Of a stretch of 64,000 nt of DNA, positions 27,397 to 36,784 are shown piece after piece. This DNA comes from Paenibacillus fonticola DSM 21315. Lineage in GTDB: Bacteria; Bacillota; Bacilli; Paenibacillales; Paenibacillaceae. Under the pieces are notes generated by a model. That model saw only the letters and a list, made by a program, of their open reading frames with translations. It was not told where the DNA came from and did no database searches. Both the position numbers and the translations under genes were made by a program. The stretch is taken from the NCBI RefSeq assembly GCF_000381905.1, contig NZ_KB907261.1, positions 78,941 to 142,940 of the forward strand, in the 5' to 3' direction. Every line of letters starts with the position of its first letter. Positions within the stretch are counted from its first letter, which is position 1.

Positions 27397-28257
27397 ATTC
27401 TTACTCCTATTCTGCATGCGTTGTCTACTCAGCTGAACACCTTGCCACCACAAGAAAAACGCCTGGCAGAACATATTTTGAATGCTCCTGCATCAGTAAT
27501 CCATATGGGCATTACCGATCTTGCTGAGAAGTGCGGAATTAGTCCTTCCACGGTGACAAGATTTTGCAAGTCGTTTCATTTTAAAGGTTTCCCTGATTTA
27601 AAAATGAAGCTAGCTTTCGAGTTGGCCCATAAACCATCGGAAAGCCACTATCAGGATATTATCGCTGGCAATGATCTGCACAAAATCGTGCAGGCGATGG
27701 AGGCGAATCATCTTGCTTCGATTACCGACACGACGCGCCTACTGGATATTTCCCAGCTGCAAAAAGCGGTAGAGACCCTTTGCCGGGCAAAACGGATCGA
27801 TCTCTATGGTGTCGCCACCTCCTCGGTCATCGCGCAGGATTTTTACCAGAAACTCATTCGAATTGGCAAAAATTGTACCGCCTTTGCGGATTCTCACATG
27901 CAAATCACATCTGCGTCCAGTTTAAGCGAGGGGGATGCGGCACTGGCCATCTCCTATTCCGGAGAAACGCCGGAAACGATAGACGCGCTGCGCTGCGCCA
28001 AAGACAGCGGGGCCGTTACCTTATCCTTAACCCAATATGGGAGCAGCACCCTTGCATCGCTCGCCGACATCTCTTTATTCTCCTCGTCATTGGAGGAAGG
28101 TATGCGCCGGGGCGACATGGCATCAAGAATTGCCCAGCTCCATGTGATCGATATTTTATTTACAGGAATGGTAAGTCTGGAATTTACGGATTATACACCA
28201 AAGCTGAAAAACTCATATCAGAACGTACAAATCTATCGCAAGACTACAGGAGGTTAA
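27397..28257 (+). CDS. RpiR/MurR-family regulator with SIS domain
   Basis: The N-terminal HTH_6 domain (LTDLAEKCGISPSTVTRFCK-like) precedes a SIS sugar-phosphate-binding domain (about residues 110-240; SYSGETPETIDAL). Such regulators sense phosphosugars. It heads the nagB-nagA operon and probably regulates N-acetylglucosamine use. A TTG at 27421 exists, but the frame is open upstream and a good AAGAAGGTGA site lies six bases before an ATT at 27397. That start gives the expected N-terminus (ILTPILHALSTQLNTL) and 286 residues, so a rare ATT start is favoured. Confidence 0.85.
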   Translation: MLTPILHALSTQLNTLPPQEKRLAEHILNAPASVIHMGITDLAEKCGISPSTVTRFCKSFHFKGFPDLKMKLAFELAHKPSESHYQDIIAGNDLHKIVQAMEANHLASITDTTRLLDISQLQKAVETLCRAKRIDLYGVATSSVIAQDFYQKLIRIGKNCTAFADSHMQITSASSLSEGDAALAISYSGETPETIDALRCAKDSGAVTLSLTQYGSSTLASLADISLFSSSLEEGMRRGDMASRIAQLHVIDILFTGMVSLEFTDYTPKLKNSYQNVQIYRKTTGG

Positions 28258-28259
28258 TA

Positions 28260-28991
28260 ATGATGTTCAATATTATTAAAGTAGAGAATGAGCAGCAATT
28301 CAATGAGACCGGAGCAGGAATTATTGCCAGTCTGCTGCAAACGAATCCGCGTGCCAAGCTAGGCCTAGCAACCGGGGGCACTCCTGTCGGGGTGTACAAA
28401 CATCTGATCGAACTGCATAGACAAGGGGTTGTTAGCTTTAAGGAAGCCCGCAGCTACAACCTTGATGAATATATTGGCCTGCAGGAGGATCATCCGGAAA
28501 GCTACCGCAGATTTATGAACGAGAAGCTGTTCAATCATGTAGACATAGATTTAAACAACACGCATGTGCCATCAGGCGTATCCGGCGATGGGCATAAAGC
28601 CGCAGAACAATATACGGAACTTTTGGAGCAAGCAGGCCAAATAGATTTACAGCTTCTCGGCCTCGGTCATAACGGACATATCGGATTCAATGAGCCTGCT
28701 GAAGAGTTAAAGGCAACGACACACGTCGTGGAGCTGGATGAAGTGACCCGCAAAGCCAATGCGCGTTATTTCAGCTCAATTGACGAAGTACCGACTCACG
28801 CGATTACGATGGGGATCGGCTCCATTTTAAAAGCTAAGCAAATTCTACTAATGGCCAAAGGAGCCGATAAGGCTGAAATTGTAGCCAAAGCACTTAAAGG
28901 TCCAATCACGACGCAATGCCCAGCTTCTTTGCTGCAGCTTCATCCAAATGTCGTCGTTATTGTGGATCAGGACGCCGGGAGGCTGTTATAA
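28260..28991 (+). CDS. nagB: Glucosamine-6-phosphate deaminase
   Basis: This enzyme converts glucosamine 6-phosphate to fructose 6-phosphate and ammonia. The 243-residue protein has LATGGTPVGVY, catalytic NLDEYIGL, LGLGHNGHIGFNEP and the C-terminal ALKGPITTQCPAS, all typical of NagB. ATG at 28260 overlaps the end of the rpiR region with AGGAGG just upstream; a second ATG follows at once. It is followed 2 bp later by nagA. The operon feeds amino sugar, including recycled peptidoglycan or spore polysaccharide sugars, into glycolysis. Confidence 0.96.
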   Translation: MMFNIIKVENEQQFNETGAGIIASLLQTNPRAKLGLATGGTPVGVYKHLIELHRQGVVSFKEARSYNLDEYIGLQEDHPESYRRFMNEKLFNHVDIDLNNTHVPSGVSGDGHKAAEQYTELLEQAGQIDLQLLGLGHNGHIGFNEPAEELKATTHVVELDEVTRKANARYFSSIDEVPTHAITMGIGSILKAKQILLMAKGADKAEIVAKALKGPITTQCPASLLQLHPNVVVIVDQDAGRLL

Positions 28992-28993
28992 CG

Positions 28994-30178
28994 ATGTCCA
29001 GCCAGAACCGGAGCTTTCAAATTACACACGCCGAGGTCGTAACGCCAAGGGGAATCATTCATGACGGCGCTGTGATCGTAGAGGAAGGCGTTATCGCCTA
29101 TGTGGGCTCAGCATCAGGATTGCCTTCGAATTCTCCGGCTTCTGCTGCAACGATTGACGCTGGCGGAAACTATGTGATCCCCGGATTTATCGATGTACAT
29201 GTTCACGGCGGCATGCTTGAGGATTTCTCCATTCCGGGCAAAGATGCCTTCGATGCGATTACAAGGCTCCATTGCAGCCAGGGAACGACATCCATGCTGG
29301 CTACTACGATGACAATGCCATACGATGTCATCGATGAAGTGCTGGCGGAAGTTCACGAATATATGCTGAATGACATGCCATATGCGCAGTTGGTTGGAGT
29401 TCATTTGGAGGGGCCATTTATTAGCCCGGAATGGCCGGGGGCTCAAAACCCCGCGCATATTGTGCCGCCAAACCGCTCTTGGGTTGAGGCTTGGAACACC
29501 AAGTACCCGGGACTGATCAAACAGGTTACGTTTGCTCCCGAGCGGGAGGGAGCTCTGGAGCTGATCCGCTATCTTCGCAAAGAAGGAATCGTCGCAGCAG
29601 CAGGACATACAGATGCGACCTACGAAGAGATTACAGCAGCCGTTGAAGTCGGACTGCATCATGCCGTTCACACTTTTAACGCTATGACTCCGCTTCATCA
29701 CCGTAAACCAGGAACGGCTGGTGCTGTACTAAGCACTCCGGCGATCAGCGCGGAGATTATCGCTGACGGCATTCACGTCCATCACGCGGCTATTCGTCTG
29801 CTCGCCCAAGTTAAAAATAGCGGCAACCTGATCTTGATTACGGACGCTATGTCGGCAGCGGGGCTTGGGGACGGCGAATACAAACTAGGCGATCTCCCCG
29901 TAATCGTAAAAGATAATGTGTGTACTCTTAAGGACAGCGACAATACTCTTGCCGGCAGCACATTAACGATGATCCGCGGCTTCCGCCATTTAGTAAAGGA
30001 AGTCGGTCTTTCGGTGGAAAGAGCCTCCGAAGCTGCCAGCTTGAATCCGGCAAAACTCATCCGCATTGACCATTTGACCGGCTCTATTGAGACAGGGAAG
30101 CAAGCTGATTTACTGCTAGTTGATCAGGAATTAAATTTGCAGGCCACCTGGGTGAAGGGGCGTAAGTTCGACTCCTGA
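28994..30178 (+). CDS. nagA: N-acetylglucosamine-6-phosphate deacetylase
   Basis: A 394-residue amidohydrolase that removes acetate from GlcNAc-6-phosphate, the step before NagB. Metal and active-site motifs are present: FIDVHVHGG, HLEGPFISP, GHTDATYEE, HTFNAMTPLHHR and ITDAMSAAG with the catalytic Asp. Start ATG at 28994 has GGGAGG upstream inside the nagB end. It ends the rpiR-nagB-nagA operon, followed by a strong terminator. Confidence 0.96.
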   Translation: MSSQNRSFQITHAEVVTPRGIIHDGAVIVEEGVIAYVGSASGLPSNSPASAATIDAGGNYVIPGFIDVHVHGGMLEDFSIPGKDAFDAITRLHCSQGTTSMLATTMTMPYDVIDEVLAEVHEYMLNDMPYAQLVGVHLEGPFISPEWPGAQNPAHIVPPNRSWVEAWNTKYPGLIKQVTFAPEREGALELIRYLRKEGIVAAAGHTDATYEEITAAVEVGLHHAVHTFNAMTPLHHRKPGTAGAVLSTPAISAEIIADGIHVHHAAIRLLAQVKNSGNLILITDAMSAAGLGDGEYKLGDLPVIVKDNVCTLKDSDNTLAGSTLTMIRGFRHLVKEVGLSVERASEAASLNPAKLIRIDHLTGSIETGKQADLLLVDQELNLQATWVKGRKFDS

Positions 30179-30275
30179 TTGTTTTTAGGGAAAAAGAAAC
30201 TGGCGCAATTCGCCCATAACTTGTTTCTTAATAACAGAAACTAGCTCAATTCAGCTTAAACTGTATGTTTTATCG

Positions 30276-30326
30276 AAAAAGCAGCAGCTTAGGATTTTGT
30301 ATTCTCCTCCTGGCTGCTGCTTTTTA
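30276..30326 (+). terminator. Terminator of the nag operon
   Basis: AAAAAGCAGCAGC and GCTGCTGCTTTTT form a long stem with a T run on the plus strand. Confidence 0.88.
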
Positions 30327-30347
30327 CCTGTCGAAAAGCTGACTTTT

Positions 30348-31502
30348 TTACCTGGTTACTCCGCCTGAAAATCCTGTTCCGGCACCCGTACCAGTTCCTG
30401 TAGTACCGGATATCCCCGTTCCTGTACCTGTTGTTCCTGTACCTCTAGGAACACTGGTGTTTCTATACCCGCTCGGTCCAGTCATCGTTCCGGCACGGCC
30501 AGGAAAAATTCGATTAACAAGCTGTTCAAAGTCAGTTACATATCCTTGTAAAGTTGCTCCGCTGCGTGAATGCGTCGCATAGTTGCTTACATGGTTTACA
30601 AATTCCTGATGTCCAGATACGTGCACATTACGAATATGAGGCGCTGTTTTCTTTACGGCTGCAGATATTTTATCTTTTACGGTCTGGGGAACATTATCGA
30701 CCAATGCAGCTCCGGTTCCCGTTCCCAGTCCGACAACGGATCCATTCCCTGTACCATCCACAACGTTTGTGTTTCTATTGCGGGTCGTCATACCGAGGCC
30801 ATCGGTTCGGCCGGTACCGGTCATCCCTCGGTTACCCCGAGTTGTATCAAACAGACTTCCGGCTACACCCGATCTGCCCATAATGCCTCGTCCTAAACCG
30901 TCATTTCCCGTTCCGCGCGGCCCATAATTATTACCATAGGTTCCCGGATTCATTGCCCCGCTCCCCATATCAAAGCCTGAGCCATAACCTGTTCCATAGC
31001 CCGTTCCATAATTCGCTGTTCCATAACCTGTTGTCCCGTAGTTCACTGTACCGGGAGTTCTTCCATAGTTTGCTAAACCGCTTGGTGTATTCATGATGTT
31101 TGTAGCACCATGGCTCGTCGTTCCATAGTTTGAAGTCATCCCTCGTCCTTGGCCAACCGACCGCCCATGCCTTTGATCGTGAAGCGTTACGGCTACATAA
31201 GCATCACGGTCTGTAACGACAACATGCGCGGATTGAACCTCGCTAAGCTGAGATACTTTATTGCTTAGAGCCGGACTGTACTTCAAAGAATTGATGCGCT
31301 CGCTTTGGCCATCACCAAGGTTGCGAGTAAGATTACGGTTACCGTCACGCAGCGAATTTACGTTATAATTTCGCTGATTCACATTCCGTAAACTTTGTGA
31401 CCGCATATTGTTGTCCGTTCTAGGCCCACAGCCCGTCACTCCAACCAAACTGGCGATTAACGTCGCGGACAACGATAAGCTAACGACTTTGGCAATTCGC
31501 AT
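30348..31502 (-). CDS. YhcN/YlaJ-family sporulation lipoprotein with Gly/Thr-rich insert
   Basis: A 384-residue lipoprotein. The signal peptide ends in VGVTGC with lipidated C25. A domain typical of the YhcN/YlaJ spore lipoproteins surrounds AHVVVTDRDAYVAVTL and reappears as KTAPHIRNVHVSGH and VTDFEQLVNRIFPG. Between them is a long low-complexity insert with repeated YGT, GTGYG and NYG units, and another Gly/Thr-rich tail ends the protein. The ATG at 31502 is chosen because the signal sequence starts there and GGGGGA precedes it. A CATACATTA box (31526-31534, minus strand) resembles mother-cell sigma factor -10 elements. YhcN-type proteins act in the forespore or cortex during germination. 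Confidence 0.82.
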   Translation of the reverse strand: MRIAKVVSLSLSATLIASLVGVTGCGPRTDNNMRSQSLRNVNQRNYNVNSLRDGNRNLTRNLGDGQSERINSLKYSPALSNKVSQLSEVQSAHVVVTDRDAYVAVTLHDQRHGRSVGQGRGMTSNYGTTSHGATNIMNTPSGLANYGRTPGTVNYGTTGYGTANYGTGYGTGYGSGFDMGSGAMNPGTYGNNYGPRGTGNDGLGRGIMGRSGVAGSLFDTTRGNRGMTGTGRTDGLGMTTRNRNTNVVDGTGNGSVVGLGTGTGAALVDNVPQTVKDKISAAVKKTAPHIRNVHVSGHQEFVNHVSNYATHSRSGATLQGYVTDFEQLVNRIFPGRAGTMTGPSGYRNTSVPRGTGTTGTGTGISGTTGTGTGAGTGFSGGVTR

Positions 31503-31690
31503 GTAGTCATCCCCCGTCATTAAAGTAATGTATGATGAACATCTGTTAGGATGCACTCATAGGGGGATCGGCATACAGGTAAACATATCCGGGTAAATAG
31601 TTATTCCAACTAAATGGTTTGCAGCATATGCATAAAATTCAAACATCCATAACTGCAGCTCGGGATAATAAAATCTTAAAGAATGTCCTG

Positions 31691-31996
31691 TTACAAAAAT
31701 CCCTTCCAGTTTTTAGTGTCCTTGATACGGCCGATCCAAGCGATAATGGGTGCTGTGGGGGGAGCTGAAGGCTGGCGATAGGCAAATACATTTGAATCAA
31801 AACAATTATTAAAGCAAAACAAAGGGATTTCGGGCAACAATTCCTGGCATAATGAAGTAATATGCGGGAGCCCATTCGGATGCTTGCTTTGCAATGGACT
31901 GCCTTAAATCCGCATCCATCATCATTCTGTTTATCAGCTCTGCCAACTGTTCTTCATTCGCATCATCAAACAGCAGCCCCGTGCGGCCATCTCAAT
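31691..31996 (-). pseudogene. Scrambled glycosyltransferase fragments
   Basis: The minus strand first gives a GT4 C-terminal piece (RTGLLFDDANEEQLAELI, then SIAKQASEWA) and then, downstream, a piece normally found earlier in such enzymes (APIIAWIGRIKDTKNWKGFL). The order is inverted relative to an intact protein and frames are broken. These look like leftovers of at least one, probably two, glycosyltransferase genes. Confidence 0.65.
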
Positions 31997-32065
31997 CAGA
32001 AAGTATACGCAGCCTGACATGAATTTATTATGGTTCATGCCCGAAATGGCGCCAACAGCTATTTG

Positions 32066-32692
32066 CGCCCCTCCTTCCAAATGAATACAGGCGAGGGCAT
32101 GCCCGAACAGACAACTACGTCGGCAATTTCATCTCCATCCATATCATGAACCGCCAGCTTCTCCCGAATTCGTCATAGGCCCGCTTTCCAGTCATCGCAA
32201 AAATAAGACCGCTATCCCGGTTCCAGTCTCAATACCGTCATAGCTGTGCCAAACCTGGCGTAATCCTCATCTCCCGTCCATTTGTGATGCAGCTTCCCGT
32301 TTTGGCCGGAGAATACATAAACGACTCCGCACTCTATTTTGTCCGCAGCACTGGCCCGGGATGCAGCAACGATAATTTCCGGTATGCCATCCCCATTGAC
32401 ATCACCAACGGCCAAGGATGAGCCGAAACAATTGCCTTAATTTTCCCCGCTCAATGTAAATGAGGCTTCAAGTCATGGGAAAATACATATACCTTGCCTT
32501 TATAATAATGAGGAATCGGATTAACGCCATCTTCATCCTCAATATCGGTTGCGGTGCTCGCGGAAATAATCCACTCCTCAAGCCCATCCCCATTAATATC
32601 GCAGTGACAATAAGGTCTCCGAACCGATCGTGCTGGCGTTCTCCTCCCAAACGATTCCACAAATAAAACGGCAGCCGATTACTCAATTTCAT
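32066..32692 (-). pseudogene. FG-GAP repeat protein, multiply frameshifted
   Basis: Three integrin-like FG-GAP repeats can be read in different frames: CDINGDGLEEWIISAS, then LAVGDVNGDGIPEIIVAAS, then AVHDMDGDEIADVVVCSG, each with the calcium-binding D-x-[ND]-G-D pattern. KGKVYVFS and CGVVYVFSGQNGK fit between them. At least three frameshifts separate the pieces. The start near 32692 follows AAGGAGGT directly after the glycosyltransferase gene, so this was once its operon partner, probably a surface protein. Confidence 0.75.
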
Positions 32693-32698
32693 ACCTCC

Positions 32699-34276
32699 TT
32701 ATACGGTCACTTCAATATCTAATGGTTCAAGAGTACTCACAACGATTTTCCTAGTTCTCAGCCCGCTGCTCATCGGCACAGACCAGCCCAGCTCATAATT
32801 TCCGGGCTGAACGTCATGAAACCTGAACCTGCCGACTGCATCACTCGAAATCGACCGAAGGACAACACCGGAAATATCCAGCAAATGGATATTGGCATTT
32901 GAAACCGGACGGCTGCTAGCCGTATCAAGCACTTTACCCAGTAAACTGGTTACATGGATAATCCCGCCTTCCTTTATCCCTTTATAATTTTTGGAGCAGT
33001 ACTTCAACGCGGCTATAAAATCTTGCTCCCAAAGTACGGGCTCACTGCCCTTAGTGACCGCTTTTTCATATACGTGAAGCATCTGCTCAAGCATCACCAT
33101 GTCGTTCCATACAGCAAGCGCACGCTTTCTTGCTTCCCTTGAGAGCTCAGCACGCAGCTCCTCATCCTGGATCAGCAGCAGCAGCTTTTCATACAGCTCC
33201 TGTACATTTCTAGGCTCAGCAAGCAATCCATTGATCCCTTCCTCAATCATCTCTACAATGCCGCCTGTTCTGGAAGCTACCACGGGTTTGCCAAGGCTCT
33301 GTGCTTCAATAATGGAATAGGGGAGATTATCCTGCAGGGAAGGAAAAACTACAATGTCCGCCTGAGAGAGCAGCTGGGGAACGTCGTCCCGATTTCCCAA
33401 AAGAAAAACGTGATTTCCAAGTCCTAAGTTATTTACCTGCTGCTCCAGTTCCCTCCGCATCACGCCATCGCCGATCAACCAGCAGACGACATTCTCCGTA
33501 ACATCTGCGAGCTTTCTCATCGCTTGCAGCAGATAAGTTTGTCCCTTGATCACTACAAATCGTGCCGGGCAAGCGATAACTGTCTTCCTTTTGTCGATAT
33601 TTTTTTGAACTGCCTCATCTAAACTTGCTTTCGTCTCGGATTCTTTTAGCAGATCTCGGTATGCTTTCTGATTAAGACCATAAGGGATTATACTTTCACT
33701 AGGATGGTTCACGTGAAAATAGGACAGGTTTGCCGAGAGCCAGCGGCTTGGCACAATCAGGCAGTCGGGCGACATCGAGCCGAAATATTCCTCGAGCGAC
33801 AAGTAATCCCGCTCCAGCCTGGAGCGAACCTGAATCTCGTTGTTAGCGATCCATTCCGTAGCCTGACAGCTATGAATCGAAGTTACAAGCGGAACGTGCG
33901 GTGGCTTGGCTTTACGGCAAACATAGGAAGAGATAATATCCTGTGCATGGATTAAATCATAGTCTTCCAATGGAATTTCATTACAAACTAATTCAAAAGC
34001 GTACTTCTCGGTCTCTCTCCATAAAATCCATGGGGTAGGTTCAATCCCGCCCCGTTTGAAAATTAGCTTCACGGCAGACTCTGCTGTTTTTAGATAGGAC
34101 TGTTTATGAATGGAAACACCGCTTTGTACGAAGTAATACTTAGTCAGGTTAGGATGCTGAGCAAGCACATCTACCTCATGGCCCATTTCTTCCAAGCGTG
34201 AGCGAACAATGTTCAGGTGTGTTGAAACACCACCAATGTGCGGGTAGGACCAGTACGTAACTAGCAATATTCTCAT
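32699..34276 (-). CDS. GT4 glycosyltransferase with C-terminal beta-sandwich domain
   Basis: A 525-residue fusion. Residues 1-390 are a GT-B glycosyltransferase family 4: N-terminal YWSYPHIGGVSTH, then ACPARFVVIKGQTYLLQAM and the donor-site segment SLQDNLPYSIIEAQSLGKPV. Residues about 430-525 form a carboxypeptidase-regulatory or CNA-B-like beta-sandwich (GKVLDTASSRPVSNANIHLL; GRFRFHDVQPGNYEL), unusual on a glycosyltransferase and likely a carbohydrate or surface-binding module. ATG at 34276 with GGGGTGAG is preferred over an in-frame GTG four codons earlier. It is followed by an FG-GAP remnant. Confidence 0.85.
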   Translation of the reverse strand: MRILLVTYWSYPHIGGVSTHLNIVRSRLEEMGHEVDVLAQHPNLTKYYFVQSGVSIHKQSYLKTAESAVKLIFKRGGIEPTPWILWRETEKYAFELVCNEIPLEDYDLIHAQDIISSYVCRKAKPPHVPLVTSIHSCQATEWIANNEIQVRSRLERDYLSLEEYFGSMSPDCLIVPSRWLSANLSYFHVNHPSESIIPYGLNQKAYRDLLKESETKASLDEAVQKNIDKRKTVIACPARFVVIKGQTYLLQAMRKLADVTENVVCWLIGDGVMRRELEQQVNNLGLGNHVFLLGNRDDVPQLLSQADIVVFPSLQDNLPYSIIEAQSLGKPVVASRTGGIVEMIEEGINGLLAEPRNVQELYEKLLLLIQDEELRAELSREARKRALAVWNDMVMLEQMLHVYEKAVTKGSEPVLWEQDFIAALKYCSKNYKGIKEGGIIHVTSLLGKVLDTASSRPVSNANIHLLDISGVVLRSISSDAVGRFRFHDVQPGNYELGWSVPMSSGLRTRKIVVSTLEPLDIEVTV

Positions 34277-34391
34277 GAAACGTCTCACCCCACTCTGCTG
34301 CTCAATTCATAGACAGTAAATCTTTGAATATATTAGCAATATATTCGCTGCCAATTGATTTGCTTTATGCGCTTGGCTTATTTTCCTGCAT

Positions 34392-34430
34392 AAAAAGAGA
34401 AAACCACTAGACAATCGTCTCGTGGTTAAG
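34392..34430 (-). terminator. Terminator after the acidic remnant
   Basis: AACCAC and GTGGTT with inner GAC/GTC pairs form a hairpin, followed by TTTTCTCTTTTT on the minus strand. Confidence 0.6.
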
Positions 34431-34465
34431 AGAGTTGCATATTTAGTTCAGCTTCAGGAGCCCTA

Positions 34466-34628
34466 TTAAAGCTTATCCTCATCCTTAACTGCATCTCCAC
34501 CAAGCTGGTCGTCATATTCATCCGTCAGCTCATCATCATTGTATTCCGAAATATATTCAGGGACATACTCGACAATATCGTCCTCAGCAATCGGAAGATA
34601 GTGCTGGCTTATTTCTGTTCTGGCTCAT
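34466..34628 (-). pseudogene. Small acidic protein gene, frameshifted
   Basis: ATG at 34628 follows AAGGAG and encodes MSQNRNKPALS before a stop. In the next frame a 40-residue acidic sequence continues (YLPIAEDDIVEYVPEYISEY, then NDDELTDEYDDQLGGDA) to TAA at 34466. The total length is not a multiple of three, so a frameshift separates start and body. It may have encoded a small spore-surface protein. Confidence 0.5.
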
Positions 34629-34877
34629 TCTAAATCCAACTCCTTATACTAATATTAGAATCTTGCTTGCAATATCAACGGTTACGATAGACAGTATATT
34701 CCGTAAAATAGAATGGTATGGACATCCGATCATTTATATTAAATTCATTCAACAGCAAAAGACAGCCTCCCTATAAAGAAGCTGCCGTTTGCTCTTAAAT
34801 GATCGTTCATAAGCTCAGACTGGCTCGACCGTAATTTGTCCGGCCAACGAGGAGGTCGCATTGGCCGGAAGAACAGT

Positions 34878-35705
34878 TCAAACGGATTCATCCGTTTCGG
34901 CCATGCCTGCTTCGGAACTAACCGCTTCAATACCGTTCTCCGATGACAATATTTGAATGAAGGCAGGATCAGGATACATTTCAAATGGGAACGCGTTCTC
35001 GAAAGGGGGAATTTGCGCTGGAACAGCATTTTCCAAAGTTTCAGGCTGCTCAGGGGATACGGAAACGGCTTTCCCAGGACCAGGATGAAGAAGTTCAATA
35101 GGCACAGGCGTCAATGGCTCGACAACCGGTACTGAGTTTCCTGGATATAATAATATAGGGTCACCCGGTGGAGAAAGCACGGCAACGGATTGCGGAGTCA
35201 ACTGATCTGCAGGATTCCCTGCAAAACCAACGGGGAGATGGACTGTGTTCTCTGGAGCGGCCCAAAGGGGCGGGGATAATGGAGCAGCTAGGTTGGGATT
35301 GACTGACTGGCTTGTTGGCGGGTGAATCAATTGAGTTCTAAGCTGTCTCCCCTGTCGGCGAGGGGAAGAAGCAGCAAATCTTCTTTTGTTAGGATGATGC
35401 CGCAATCTGCTCCTTCTGATTAATAAACGTTTACGGCTGTGAGCTTTTCTTCTTATAAAATAATATTTACGGCGCCGGGACGCTCTTTTTTGCAAAATCA
35501 TTCTTGTGCGCTTTTGCGTGAGTATTGGCTTTGATTGTTTCAGGCCTTGTCTATTTACTGCTTTCTTCACTGTTTTCTTTACTGCTTTCTTCTCGGACAC
35601 CAGCCCTTTGTTCGAATTGGTACTCTCAGACTGTACGATACGCATCCCCTGTCTAACCCAGGGCTTACCGGGACGAGGCAGACTTGTAGAATAACCCGTA
35701 AACAT
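34878..35705 (-). CDS. Basic/proline-rich protein, likely spore-surface structural
   Basis: A 275-residue low-complexity protein. The first half is very rich in Lys and Arg (KKAVKKTVKKAVNRQG; RKRLLIRRSRLRHH), resembling the basic segments of coat proteins such as CotG. The second half is proline-rich and acidic (PVVEPLTPVPIELLHPGPG). GGAGG precedes the ATG at 35705. Its leader contains a 60-bp sequence found inverted at 39137-39202. Not a known family; position inside a spore glycosylation region and composition suggest a coat scaffold or glycan acceptor. Confidence 0.6.
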   Translation of the reverse strand: MFTGYSTSLPRPGKPWVRQGMRIVQSESTNSNKGLVSEKKAVKKTVKKAVNRQGLKQSKPILTQKRTRMILQKRASRRRKYYFIRRKAHSRKRLLIRRSRLRHHPNKRRFAASSPRRQGRQLRTQLIHPPTSQSVNPNLAAPLSPPLWAAPENTVHLPVGFAGNPADQLTPQSVAVLSPPGDPILLYPGNSVPVVEPLTPVPIELLHPGPGKAVSVSPEQPETLENAVPAQIPPFENAFPFEMYPDPAFIQILSSENGIEAVSSEAGMAETDESV

Positions 35706-35721
35706 ACTTATATCCTCCCTA

Positions 35722-35785
35722 GTGTATATAAGTTGAACAAATCAAATGAATGTGTGGCAAGTACATAAAATGTTCCTACGATCGA
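35722..35785. repeat. Inverted dispersed repeat, copy 1 (leader of the basic protein gene)
   Basis: About 60 bp matching the reverse complement of 39137-39202 at roughly 85%. Shared blocks include ATATAAGTTGAA, GGCAAGTAC and GTTCCTACGATC. Confidence 0.7.
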
Positions 35786-35884
35786 TATTGCGCCCGAATT
35801 TCTTGGATGATATACGTTCATAAGAAGTAAAAGTCCGGTCGGATCATTTCTCTCCCTTGCCTGCAGCCCATTTTTTAGTTCATC

Positions 35885-36504
35885 TTATATAGATCGTTGT
35901 GTTACTGCAGACTGATAGGCATCCATCTTTTTGTCGATCATCGTTCGCAGTGACCAGCGCTGTATAGCCCATTGTCTCGCTGTTTCATCAATCCGGCTGC
36001 GCAGCGCGTCATCCTGCAAAATATGCAGCAGATTGCTGTACATCGCCTCACTATTTCCTGCGGGAGACATCATGCCTGTAGTGCCATGCAATACCATTTC
36101 GGGAATCCCGCCCGCATCGGAGCAAACAATCGGTTTGACACGCCATAATGCTCTAGTTGAGACGATATCCTGGGTGTGGATTAAATCATACTGTTGCAGT
36201 CCAAAAGCAGTGGCAGCGACCTCAAAACAATATCTCTCGATATCTCTCCATCTGATCCATGGATCCACATGCCTCATTTCCCGCTCGTAATAACCGTAAA
36301 TTTTCTCATAAATAGGATCCTTTACTTTAGCCTTCTCCAGCTTTCGTCCATTGTTTGGCATGTAATAATTTTGCATATCAGGGAGATGCGCAAAAATACC
36401 GACGGAATGTCCCATTCGCTACAGTTCTTGCTTCAAGGCATCCACGTAAGTAGACACTCCGCCGACATGCGGCAAATAAAAATAGGAGGTCAGCAGTATG
36501 TTCA
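35885..36504 (-). pseudogene. GT4 glycosyltransferase with nonsense codon and internal deletion
   Basis: The ATG at 36504 begins a normal GT4 N-terminus (MNILLTSYFYLPHVGGVSTY) but a TAG interrupts it after DALKQEL. The frame resumes with MGHSVGIFAHLPDM, runs to QDIVSTRALW, then jumps directly to the C-terminal donor domain (VKPIVCSDAGGIPEMVLHG), missing about 200 residues. It resembles the gene at 32699-34276 in its N-terminal part. A recent paralogue in decay. Confidence 0.85.
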
Positions 36505-36784
36505 TTTTCCCCGTCCTTCCTTCTAGGAACTCATCTTATTCTATGTATTGCCCCAGTAAACCGTCAGGGACATCTAACTATTTCACATTGGAAGCTCTTT
36601 ATAGACTTGTCTTCTATCCAATCAACTACCTTATCTCTCAGTAGATTAAACAATTGATAATCGTTTATTTCTCTAAATCTCCTGCAGGATACCCTACTAT
36701 TTTTTCTATGGCTGGTTCTATGATCTATACCAATGAAAGACTAGCTGAATAGCATATACAAACAATAGAAAAGGAGTGAGACAA

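Noticed and set aside
34745..35098. 114-codon minus-strand frame beside the basic/proline-rich protein gene
   Set aside because: It overlaps the proline-rich coding region in another frame, lacks a ribosome binding site and has shadow-like composition.
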